The notes under the pieces are model-generated. The model saw only the letters and a list, made by a program, of their open reading frames with translations. It was not told the origin of the DNA and ran no database searches. From Clostridia bacterium (GTDB taxonomy: Bacteria; Bacillota; Clostridia; Oscillospirales; CAG-272): a stretch of DNA of 7,728 nucleotides. Shown here one piece after another: positions 1 through 6,032 of this stretch. The stretch covers positions 1 through 7,728 of the forward strand of contig CAAGGQ010000096.1 in NCBI GenBank assembly GCA_900769475.1, in the 5' to 3' direction. How positions within the stretch are numbered: the first letter of the stretch is position 1; every line of letters starts with the position of its first letter. The translations under genes and the position numbers were made by a program.

Positions 1-143
1 ATGCCATAGTTGGCAAGGGATACCGAAACGTTGGCCTCGCCGCCGCCGAAGGTAGCCTGCATCTGATCGTTCTGGAAGAAGCGATAGTAACCGTTGGGGG
101 CAAGCCGGAGCATCAGCTCGCCAAAAGTAACAACTCTACTCAT
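1..143 (-). CDS. kdgK: 2-keto-3-deoxygluconate kinase, PfkB family (N-terminal part; gene runs off the left edge)
   Basis: The minus strand from 143 reads 47 codons without a stop, beginning MSRVVTFGELMLRLAP and containing TFGGGEANVSVSLANYG. The GExMLRLxP opening followed by a GGxxANVSxxLAxxG stretch is the N-terminal signature of PfkB/ribokinase sugar kinases, and this form is typical of 2-dehydro-3-deoxygluconokinase. That enzyme phosphorylates KDG to KDPG in cytoplasmic hexuronate and pectin breakdown. The ATP-binding and catalytic C-terminal part lies outside the window. The start at 143 has an AAAGGAG Shine-Dalgarno at 154-160, 10 bases upstream. Another ATG at 148-150 sits only 3 bases from that site and opens a four-codon frame (ATG AAT TAT GAG TAG) overlapping the kinase start. 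The gene has its own strong promoter at 188-216, so it begins a new transcription unit. A fructokinase or another PfkB sugar kinase is the main alternative. Confidence 0.85.
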   Translation of the reverse strand, partial: MSRVVTFGELMLRLAPNGYYRFFQNDQMQATFGGGEANVSVSLANYG

Positions 144-177
144 AATTCATGTTCTCCTTTGTTTGTAAGTCATTTTT

Positions 178-186
178 AACAATGTT
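178..186. promoter_or_regulatory. Short operator-like palindrome at the kdgK transcription start
   Basis: The bases aacaatgtt form a perfect 4+1+4 inverted repeat just downstream of the -10 box of the kinase promoter, roughly where transcription should begin. A repressor bound here would block the promoter. The repeat is short, so chance is a serious alternative; no regulator gene is visible in the window. Confidence 0.25.
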
Positions 187-187
187 C

Positions 188-216
188 ATTATAGCACACA
201 GCCACCGTAATGTCAA
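188..216 (-). promoter_or_regulatory. Consensus sigma-A promoter of kdgK
   Basis: On the minus strand TTGACA (216-211) and TATAAT (193-188) are separated by exactly 17 bases, and TG sits one base before the -10 box (extended -10). Both hexamers match the vegetative consensus completely, so a strong promoter is expected unless it is repressed. The start should fall near 181, giving a leader of about 38 bases. The rest of the 201-base gap between the hydrolase gene and kdgK holds AT-rich DNA, the hairpin at 308-326 and a possible gene remnant near 254-326; I see no riboswitch-like fold. Confidence 0.87.
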
Positions 217-307
217 GAAAAATTGTATTTCCTTTTTTTTGACAAATTCTGTATCAAGAAATTTCATAGGATACCGCTTTGCCGATGGCATCTTCTACGG
301 TCGCTAT

Positions 308-326
308 AGCCGCAAAAAAAGCGGCT
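308..326 (-). terminator. Hairpin 18 bases after the hydrolase stop, terminator-like but without a T tract
   Basis: AGCCGC and GCGGCT form a perfect 6-bp GC-rich stem around a seven-base homopolymer loop (T7 on the transcribed strand). Its position just after the last gene of the GRE operon suits termination or 3'-end protection. However, no run of T follows the stem on the minus strand, so it is not a classic intrinsic terminator. Read-through into kdgK is possible. Confidence 0.35.
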
Positions 327-344
327 GATGATCATAGGAAAAGG

Positions 345-986
345 TTATTCCGTGTCTTTTTTTCGTTCATTGGTGAATGAGAAGAACCAATCTAAATTTT
401 TCACATCGGTATAAGCGGGTTTCGAGCAATTGTGTCCACGCTCGGGAAAGAGAATCAGCTCTGCATGACCGCCTGCCCGATTAACAGCCTTTACCATCTC
501 AAGGCTCTCGATGGGATCTACCGTTGTGTCGCAAAGTCCATGAAAAGCTCGAATGGGAAGATCGCCCAGCCGTTTTGCCAATCCGGGAATCCCTCCGCCG
601 CAAATAGGCATAGCCGCAGCAAACCACTCGGCTCGCAAGGAGGACAACGCCCAGGTACCATAGCCTCCCATGCTGTTGCCGGTAACATAGATCCTCGTCT
701 TATCAACGTAGGGAAGCTCACGAACTTGTTCCAGCAATCGGATCAGAAGCATCATCCATTCGTTCCAGTCTCCTCTTGGGCAATGAGGTGCCAGCAGAAT
801 AAAGCCTCTCTCGTTTTGATTTTCTTTTATAAGTAGCAAGGAGTAAGCATTATGTAGCTTCTCGGTGGAATCGGCGCGAGCACCGGCACCGTGCAAGAAA
901 AACACCAAAGGGTATTTCTTTTCTTCGCAGAAGCCTTCCGGATAAGAGATCAGATAAGTTAATTCTTCAAAATGTTTTTCTTCCAT
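345..986 (-). CDS. Small alpha/beta-hydrolase, esterase/peptidase-like
   Basis: This 213-residue protein has the marks of an alpha/beta-hydrolase of the PHB-depolymerase / 'predicted peptidase' (COG4099-like) type. It shows an oxyanion-hole segment FFLHGAG (29-35), the nucleophile elbow GNSMGGYGTW with Ser105, Asp153 in HGLCDTTVDP, and His185 in ERGHNC. The triad is therefore complete. I see no signal peptide, so it should act in the cytoplasm, probably on an ester or thioester. Its substrate is unknown. The start is ATG at 986, with AAGGAG 8 bases upstream; a TTG at 992 is only 3 bases from that site. The gene follows the activase after 33 bases with no terminator between, so it is likely the last gene of the GRE operon. 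Parts are AT-richer than its neighbours (22 G+C in the 60 bases at 361-420, against 34 in 3361-3420), which may mean a separate origin. Confidence 0.82.
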   Translation of the reverse strand: MEEKHFEELTYLISYPEGFCEEKKYPLVFFLHGAGARADSTEKLHNAYSLLLIKENQNERGFILLAPHCPRGDWNEWMMLLIRLLEQVRELPYVDKTRIYVTGNSMGGYGTWALSSLRAEWFAAAMPICGGGIPGLAKRLGDLPIRAFHGLCDTTVDPIESLEMVKAVNRAGGHAELILFPERGHNCSKPAYTDVKNLDWFFSFTNERKKDTE

Positions 987-1019
987 TTTCAATTCTCCTT
1001 AGTTTTTGGGTGAAACCAA

Positions 1020-1844
1020 TCATTTGCGACAAACGGCATTTTGAAAAAAGACTGTGGGATCTCCCTCAAAGGATTTCTCTTCGATGCGATGGATAAAAGT
1101 TCTTCCCACATTGGGATATTTCGCCGCCGCCATAGTGTTATAGGGCAACAGCTCCACGGGGCTCTGCCCCGCGATGGCGGCAATGCCTCGCAGGTTCTCC
1201 TCGGTATCGGTAACGGAGGGGATCAGAGGAACGCGGAACAAATGCTTCCTCCTGCTCTCCTGCAATCGTTTTGCGTTGGCAAGAATGGGGGCATTGTCCA
1301 CTCCCGTAAATTTCCTGTGCTCCTCGGCCGACGCCAGCTTGAGATCCATCATCACAAAATCGCATTTTGAGATCACTTTTTCAAAATTCTCCGCCGACGC
1401 GTATCCGCTGGTTTCAATGGCAACGTGAACCTTTCCCTGCAAGTGCGACAGCAGCTCCTCGCAAAAAGCAGCCTGCAGAAGGGGTTCTCCCCCGGAAAGG
1501 GTCACTCCGCCGCCGGTTTCCTCAAAGATCGACCGATGCCGCAGAAGATGCTCAGCAAGAGCCTCGCTCTCCCACTCCTGCCCCGCTACGCTGATCAGAT
1601 TTTGGGGACAGATGTGCAGGCATCTGCCAAAGGGAGCGCAATCGGGATGATTGCAGGGGCGGCGGCAAAGACCGCAATCCACACACCTTGCCTTGCGAAT
1701 ATACAGCTCGCGCTCGGTGCTCAACCCCTCGGGATTGTGACACCACACGCACCGCAGAGGACAGCCCTTGAAAAAGACGGTGTCCCGAATTCCTCCTCCA
1801 TCGTGGAGAGCAAACTCCTTAATATCGAATATCAAGCCCTTCAT
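1020..1844 (-). CDS. Glycyl radical enzyme activating enzyme (radical SAM, PflA family)
   Basis: The product (274 residues) is the activase that uses S-adenosylmethionine and a [4Fe-4S] cluster to abstract hydrogen from the glycine of the neighbouring enzyme. Visible motifs are the N-terminal HDGGGIRDTVFFKGC segment, the radical SAM motif CPLRCVWC (Cys28, Cys32, Cys35) and the SAM-binding GGEP (118-121). Between them lies a ferredoxin-like insert: Cys54, 57, 60, 64 in CxxCGxCxxxC order, then Cys69, 75 and 79 in a second copy whose expected second cysteine is Phe72. The length fits the cluster-bearing GRE-activase group. The start is 3 bases after the GRE stop and has no good Shine-Dalgarno, so translation is probably coupled to the GRE. 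Pairing with the adjacent GRE is close to certain by family precedent. It is not PflA proper, whose sequence lacks this insert. Confidence 0.95.
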   Translation of the reverse strand: MKGLIFDIKEFALHDGGGIRDTVFFKGCPLRCVWCHNPEGLSTERELYIRKARCVDCGLCRRPCNHPDCAPFGRCLHICPQNLISVAGQEWESEALAEHLLRHRSIFEETGGGVTLSGGEPLLQAAFCEELLSHLQGKVHVAIETSGYASAENFEKVISKCDFVMMDLKLASAEEHRKFTGVDNAPILANAKRLQESRRKHLFRVPLIPSVTDTEENLRGIAAIAGQSPVELLPYNTMAAAKYPNVGRTFIHRIEEKSFEGDPTVFFQNAVCRK

Positions 1845-1847
1845 GGG

Positions 1848-3821
1848 TTACACCGAATATCTTTGGCGCGCGATGACGTGATCCTGATATTCCTTATCCA
1901 GCTCCACAAAGTAGGCCGACCAGCCCCAGATGCGCACCACCAGCTGGCGGTAACGCTCGGGATCCTTCTGTGCCTGTTGCAGGGCGTCCAGATCTACGGT
2001 GTTGAGCTGGAGCTGATGACCGCCGCGATCAATGAAGTGCTTGACCAGCATGGCCACCTTGCGGATGGTATCGGAATTCTTGAAAACAGAGCCGTCAAAT
2101 TCCAGGGTCAGAGGGCCGCCGTTCATGTTGCGCGTCAGATCGTGGGCGGTAAAGGACTCAATGTCGGTCAAGGGACCGGGAACGGGAGCGAAAAGGCTGG
2201 GGGAGAAGTTGGTTCCGTAGGGCTCCTGCGCCCGTCGGCCGTCGGCGGTCGCACCCACCTTTTGCGCCTGCAAAAGATAGTTCATAGCTGTGCCCGTGCC
2301 GGCTCTCCAAATGCCACCCAAGCAGTTCTTTTTGCCCTCCAGGGCATCGGCAAAGGTGCCAAGGATCCAAAAGCCCAGATCATCAGCGACCGCCTTTCCA
2401 CATCCCATCTTGGGAGCCTCATAGCGGAGCAGATGCAAAAGCTCGGGATCCTCTTCAAAGTTGGTATCCAGGGCGGCGATCAACCGCTCGGCGGGTATCG
2501 ATTTTTCATCGTAGACGTAGGTTTTTACAGCGGCAAGAGCATCGGCGGCGCAGGCAACGCCACAGCCGTGGAAACCGAAGTTGTTGTATTTTTTTCCGTC
2601 CCGCAAAAGATCCATAAAATGCGAGGGAGCCAACCACAGGCTTTGGAGCTTCGCCATTTTTTCTTCGCAGACAGCAAAGATCTCTCGGCGTGCCTCCTCC
2701 AAGAGGCCCTCAAAGCTTCCTCCCGTGGGAAGATAGGAGCGGATGGCCCGATCAATAAACATGGGGAAATTGATGGAGCCAATATTGGGAATATCGTTTC
2801 CGCAGCCCGGAATGATGAACTCCCAACAAGCCGCCACCACGTAGTTAACGGCGTCCTCGTGGCTGTATCCCCAACGCTCCAGGCCCGCAATAACCACGTC
2901 ATCATTGGAATACTGGGGGAAGCCCAAACCCGCTTTGGTCAATTCGGTTCCCTTTTCGTAGATCGAAAGAGGGGTATCTTTCGACACGCGCAGATTGATC
3001 TTGGGGTCGATCACCTTCAGCTCGCAGCTGGCCTCCAAACAAAGCTCGGAAAGGAGATTGAAGCCGTCGGTGCCGCTGGCAGTCAAACCGCCCAGCACCA
3101 TGCTCTGTCCGTTGTCGCCCATCTGGATCCCGTGATAGAGATCACTGTCCTTGTTGAAGGAGATGAAAAAGTCCTCCAACAACTCCAGCGCTTCATCACG
3201 CGTGTAAACACCGGCATCCATATCGTTCTTAAAATAGGGGTACATGTACTGGTCAAAGCGCCCCACGGTATTGTGGTATTCGCCCTCCAGCCAAAGGGAA
3301 AAGTGCAGGATGCGGAAGAACTGCAAGGCCTCGCGGAAGTTGCGCGCGCCGTATCTCGGCACCTGACGAAAGACCTCCACCAGGTCCTCTCTTCCCTGCT
3401 TTTCGGCCTCGGCAAGATACCGGTCGCAAAGGCTCAGCAGGGCGTCGATCTCCCGCTTTTGGTACTCGGTGGATCCTTCGTATACTGCGAGCAACCCCAC
3501 GCGAATGATCTTTTCATAGTTGGGAGAGAGATTGGAAACGTAGCCGAGCTCGGGAACGGTATGCTCCTTTTTGATCTCGGCAATCTCCTCCTCGGTAAAC
3601 ACGCTGGTGAGCTTGGAAAGACTGCGACGTATCACGATCTTTTCAAAGGGCATGATGGCAGGCGTTTCTTCAGCACAGGCGATCTCAAAGCGGCGGCACA
3701 TCCGCTCCTCGTGAGAAAGTTTCAACGCAGAGAACTCGGCTCCAAAATCCCGCTCCAAGGTTCTTCTTGTGGCGCGATGGGCGCGGTCGATCACATAATA
3801 TTGGTATAATTCTTGATTCAT
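1848..3821 (-). CDS. Pyruvate-formate-lyase-like glycyl radical enzyme of unassigned reaction
   Basis: This 657-residue cytoplasmic enzyme belongs to the PFL/glycyl radical family. The PFL-like barrel covers most of the chain and includes the family motif YNNFGFHG (412-419). The Gly-radical domain begins around ADGRRAQEP (526-). The thiyl-radical cysteine is Cys332 in AACWEFIIPG, with Glu334 at the place of the catalytic base in C-x-E dehydratases and lyases. The radical glycine is Gly633 in VVRIWGWSAYF, 24 residues from the C-terminus. All core residues are present, so the enzyme should be active. It is about 100 residues shorter than E. coli PFL. PFL carries two adjacent active-site cysteines, absent here, so it is not pyruvate formate-lyase. 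It also lacks the GCVEP of glycerol, choline, hydroxyproline and isethionate enzymes. A GGGAG Shine-Dalgarno stands 7 bases before the ATG; the aminomutase-like gene ends 12 bases upstream. Confidence 0.93.
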   Translation of the reverse strand: MNQELYQYYVIDRAHRATRRTLERDFGAEFSALKLSHEERMCRRFEIACAEETPAIMPFEKIVIRRSLSKLTSVFTEEEIAEIKKEHTVPELGYVSNLSPNYEKIIRVGLLAVYEGSTEYQKREIDALLSLCDRYLAEAEKQGREDLVEVFRQVPRYGARNFREALQFFRILHFSLWLEGEYHNTVGRFDQYMYPYFKNDMDAGVYTRDEALELLEDFFISFNKDSDLYHGIQMGDNGQSMVLGGLTASGTDGFNLLSELCLEASCELKVIDPKINLRVSKDTPLSIYEKGTELTKAGLGFPQYSNDDVVIAGLERWGYSHEDAVNYVVAACWEFIIPGCGNDIPNIGSINFPMFIDRAIRSYLPTGGSFEGLLEEARREIFAVCEEKMAKLQSLWLAPSHFMDLLRDGKKYNNFGFHGCGVACAADALAAVKTYVYDEKSIPAERLIAALDTNFEEDPELLHLLRYEAPKMGCGKAVADDLGFWILGTFADALEGKKNCLGGIWRAGTGTAMNYLLQAQKVGATADGRRAQEPYGTNFSPSLFAPVPGPLTDIESFTAHDLTRNMNGGPLTLEFDGSVFKNSDTIRKVAMLVKHFIDRGGHQLQLNTVDLDALQQAQKDPERYRQLVVRIWGWSAYFVELDKEYQDHVIARQRYSV

Positions 3822-3833
3822 GAGTTATCTCCC

Positions 3834-5084
3834 TCAATCTCTCCGCGCGTCCAGAGCGGTAAAGGCCTCGTCGGCGATCTCCACGGTCTCGCGGATATCC
3901 TCCTCCGACAGCGCGGCGTTAATAAAGTGGTTGTGGTGGTTGGTAAAGAACACACCCCGCTTGACACACTCGGCGATCCAGGCCTGGTGCAGGCGCAGAG
4001 AGGGATCGTCGGTGATGCGCAGATAGAACAGAGAAGGCACGCCGGTGATGCGTAGATCGTAGCCGTGCTTTTGTGCCACCTCCTCCAGGCCGCGCTTGAG
4101 CAGGGTTCCCTTTTCAATGAGCAGCTTGGGAAGATCCAGGCGCTTCATTTTTTCGATGCAGGCAATGCCCGCGGCAAAGGGAACAGCCGAGAGCCAGTAG
4201 GATCCGGTATAGGACATGGAGGACACGGTGTTCTTCAAAAAGTCTTTTCCGCACAGAGCGCTAACGTTGTATCCGTTGGCCAGGGCCTTACAGAAGCAGA
4301 TCAGGTCTGCCTCAAAGCCGAAATAGTGATCCGAACCCGCCAGATCCAGACGGAAGCCGGCGCGCACGTCGTCCACGATCAGTACGCTGCCCTGCTGGGT
4401 GCAAAGATCCCGCACCTTTTGCCAGTAGCCGTAGGAGGGCAGAATATTATCGGCAAAGTTGCCGTGCATATAAGGCTGAGCGATCACCGCCGCGATCTCT
4501 CCCTTATGGGCCTCAAACACCTCCTGAAGCTGGTCAAAATCGTTCCAGTCCACGTAGAGGTTGTGCATTACGTCCTCTTCGATCACTCCCGCGTAGTCGA
4601 TCTTTTGGGTCCAGGGGGATACGCCGTGATAGTAGCCCTTGAAGAATACGATCTTCTTCCGATGGGTGTAGGCACGGGCGGTCATAATGGCAAGGGTGGT
4701 CACATCGTTGCCGTTCTTGGCAAAGAAGGCCCAATCGGCGCTGGCCACAGTATCCACCAGCAGATCGGCAAAATCGATCATCTTGGTGTTGGGCAGCGTG
4801 GTGCAATCCGAGATCTCCCGTTGGCGTGCGGCGGCCTCGTCCACGTCGGGGTCGTGATAGCCCAGAATGTTGGGGCCATAGGCGCACATGTAGTCGATAA
4901 AGCGGTTTCCGTCCAGATCCCAGAGGTAGGTTCCCTGGGCGCGGGAGGAAAACAGAGGAAAGGCCTCTACGGGAATGTAGCAGCCCTCCGCCGGGCCCTG
5001 ATGGCCATAGATCCCCGAAGGGATCACCTTGACTGCACGTTCAAAGGCCTCGCGGCTCTTGGGATATTCATTGATCTTATGCAT
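3834..5084 (-). CDS. Class III PLP enzyme, glutamate-1-semialdehyde aminomutase-like
   Basis: The product (416 residues from the chosen start) is a fold-type I PLP enzyme of the class III aminotransferase/HemL group. It shows PSGIYGHQGP near 22, WDLDGNRFIDY (55-65) and GPNILGYHDP, a phosphate-binding region KNGNDVTTLAI (123-133), Asp238 in VDDVRAGFR for the pyridine nitrogen, and Lys266 in CFCKALANGY as the Schiff-base lysine. HemL typically reads DEVMTGF at the Asp; DDVRAGF is a variant. HemL-like enzymes move an amino group within one molecule or between an amine and a keto acid. With no heme genes nearby, tetrapyrrole synthesis is unlikely; a role on the substrate or product of the GRE encoded next is inferred. 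I start at ATG 5084 because AGAGGAG at 5093-5099 is 8 bases upstream. ATG 5102, which overlaps the previous stop as ATGA, would add MRGVMN but has no Shine-Dalgarno. Confidence 0.88.
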   Translation of the reverse strand: MHKINEYPKSREAFERAVKVIPSGIYGHQGPAEGCYIPVEAFPLFSSRAQGTYLWDLDGNRFIDYMCAYGPNILGYHDPDVDEAAARQREISDCTTLPNTKMIDFADLLVDTVASADWAFFAKNGNDVTTLAIMTARAYTHRKKIVFFKGYYHGVSPWTQKIDYAGVIEEDVMHNLYVDWNDFDQLQEVFEAHKGEIAAVIAQPYMHGNFADNILPSYGYWQKVRDLCTQQGSVLIVDDVRAGFRLDLAGSDHYFGFEADLICFCKALANGYNVSALCGKDFLKNTVSSMSYTGSYWLSAVPFAAGIACIEKMKRLDLPKLLIEKGTLLKRGLEEVAQKHGYDLRITGVPSLFYLRITDDPSLRLHQAWIAECVKRGVFFTNHHNHFINAALSEEDIRETVEIADEAFTALDARRD

Positions 5085-5092
5085 GTTCATCA

Positions 5093-5099
5093 CTCCTCT
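5093..5099 (-). promoter_or_regulatory. Shine-Dalgarno site that decides the aminomutase-like start
   Basis: AGAGGAG on the minus strand overlaps the last base of the upstream gene's TGA stop. It lies 8 bases from the ATG at 5084, 2 bases from an ATG at 5090, and inside the frame that begins at ATG 5102. Spacing favours 5084. Its place at the stop codon suggests that ribosomes finishing the SCP2-like gene re-initiate here. Confidence 0.6.
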
Positions 5100-5854
5100 C
5101 ATTGAAGGTACAGGGCAACCCGATCCAGGATCCGGTTCACGTTATCCACCTGGGAGACCATGCCGGCAATGCGCACATTCCCCATGCCCACGGCGGCGAT
5201 GGCGTTGATCTTGCCGTCAAAGAGATCTCTGGCGGTTTGGAAGCTATCAAAGATCATCTCGGAAAAGCTTTCCTCGGGAGCCTCGTGGAAGGCGGTGAGG
5301 TGGTGATCCTTGGCGCGGATGCCCACGGCCAGATCCTCTCCAATACCGATCTTTACCGTGCCGTTCACAATGTTGGAGGCCGAGAAGCGCCCCACCTTAT
5401 CCCAGTTCCCCACCTCGGCAATGGCTCCGGCAATCACGTGGAGCATAAGGGTGGTAGAACGCTCGAAAAAATCGGGATCGTCCAGATCCTCGGGGGTGGG
5501 ACGAAGGTACTTGGTAAGCAGATCGGTCAGCTTTTTAAAGGGCCCCAGCAAAAAACCCGCATGCCAAAAGCCGGCGGTGGGGATGGGGGTAACCGTGCCG
5601 TCGATCATGCCGTTGAATTTTTGACAGGAGGAAAAGGGGAGCTTGATGCTGCATTTTTCCACGCCCTCGGTCAGATCGGCGTAACCGTTTTCAAAGGACA
5701 GCGTGGCACTGGGGCCCTCCTTGACCGCAAAGCCAATGGAGATCTTCTTCTTTTTCACCAGTCGCCGTGCGGCAGGATCCAGCTCCAGCAGCGTGGGGAT
5801 CGCGCCCAAAATTCCAAACAGGTTGCATTGCGCCAATACGCGTTCGTCTTTCAT
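5099..5854 (-). CDS. Protein with two SCP2-like (sterol carrier protein) domains
   Basis: This 251-residue soluble protein is the first gene of the operon. I recognise the SCP2-type pattern twice: residues 38-118 (KISIGFAVKEG ... PFKKLTDLLTKYL) and about 168-251 (KIGIGEDLAVGI ... VDNVNRILDRVALYL). In each half beta-strand-like segments lead to a stretch like LFDGKINAIAAVGMGNVRIAG and end in a helix closing on YL. The linker around 119-160 looks helical. SCP2 folds bind lipids, acyl chains and other apolar ligands in a central cavity; which ligand applies here is unknown. The domain call rests on pattern memory, without a profile search. There is no signal peptide. The start at 5854 has AGAGG upstream; an in-frame extension to 5914 would run through the promoter region and lacks a ribosome site. 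The stop overlaps, as ATGA, an ATG of the next gene, which favours coupled expression. Confidence 0.68.
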   Translation of the reverse strand: MKDERVLAQCNLFGILGAIPTLLELDPAARRLVKKKKISIGFAVKEGPSATLSFENGYADLTEGVEKCSIKLPFSSCQKFNGMIDGTVTPIPTAGFWHAGFLLGPFKKLTDLLTKYLRPTPEDLDDPDFFERSTTLMLHVIAGAIAEVGNWDKVGRFSASNIVNGTVKIGIGEDLAVGIRAKDHHLTAFHEAPEESFSEMIFDSFQTARDLFDGKINAIAAVGMGNVRIAGMVSQVDNVNRILDRVALYLQ

Positions 5855-5913
5855 ACATAACCTCTTTTCGTAGCAGATGATTCCTTGTTTTTGCAAACAC
5901 TTCTTCATTTTCA

Positions 5914-5942
5914 ATTATAGCAAAAAAAGAGAAAAAAAGCAA
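5914..5942 (-). promoter_or_regulatory. Promoter of the five-gene GRE operon
   Basis: The minus strand carries TTGCTT (5942-5937), a 17-base spacer and a perfect TATAAT (5919-5914), with TG one base before the -10 box. The -35 matches TTGACA at only 3 of 6 positions, so the extended -10 probably carries the activity. The expected start near 5907 gives a leader of about 53 bases to the ATG at 5854, with no structured riboswitch that I can see. The spacer contains two T7 runs separated by CTC. Confidence 0.8.
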
Positions 5943-5982
5943 TAGCTTTGGCGGATTTTCCCTTTCAAAAGACGAAAAAAGC

Positions 5983-6014
5983 AAAAAAAGGGCTTCGTCC
6001 TTCCAACGAAGCCC
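5983..6014 (-). terminator. Intrinsic terminator after the epimerase-like gene
   Basis: On the minus strand GGGCTTCGT (6014-6006) pairs perfectly with ACGAAGCCC (5998-5990) around a seven-base loop. It is followed at once by T7 (5989-5983), then GC and another T6. This is a textbook rho-independent terminator 18 bases after the TAA of the upstream gene. It separates the sialidase-like/epimerase unit from the GRE operon. Confidence 0.93.
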
Positions 6015-6032
6015 CTTGAATAAAAGATTTGT

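Noticed and set aside
250..268. Imperfect inverted repeat TTGA...TCAA and gaaatttc palindrome upstream of kdgK as operators
   Set aside because: Only about six of nine positions pair in the first, and the second is an 8-base AT-rich palindrome, both expected by chance in such DNA.
1425..3809. A 794-codon open frame on the plus strand opposite the GRE and activase genes
   Set aside because: It spans the boundary of two clearly real minus-strand genes, has no recognisable domain, and is low-complexity in the way antisense frames are. It stays open because the real genes avoid codons that read as stops on the other strand.
1848..3821. Annotation as pyruvate formate-lyase (pflB)
   Set aside because: The adjacent cysteine pair of PFL is missing and replaced by CWE; the chain is shorter and the activase has a ferredoxin-like insert absent from PflA.
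4065..5105. Long plus-strand frame opposite the PLP enzyme (and similar ones at 5102-5860 and 6057-6899)
   Set aside because: Same explanation: antisense shadows of conserved genes, with no ribosome site or family motif that I can see.
5855..5914. Start of the SCP2-like protein at 5914 or other codons in the leader
   Set aside because: This would place the start codon within the promoter -10 box or upstream of the expected transcript start, and no ribosome site precedes it.
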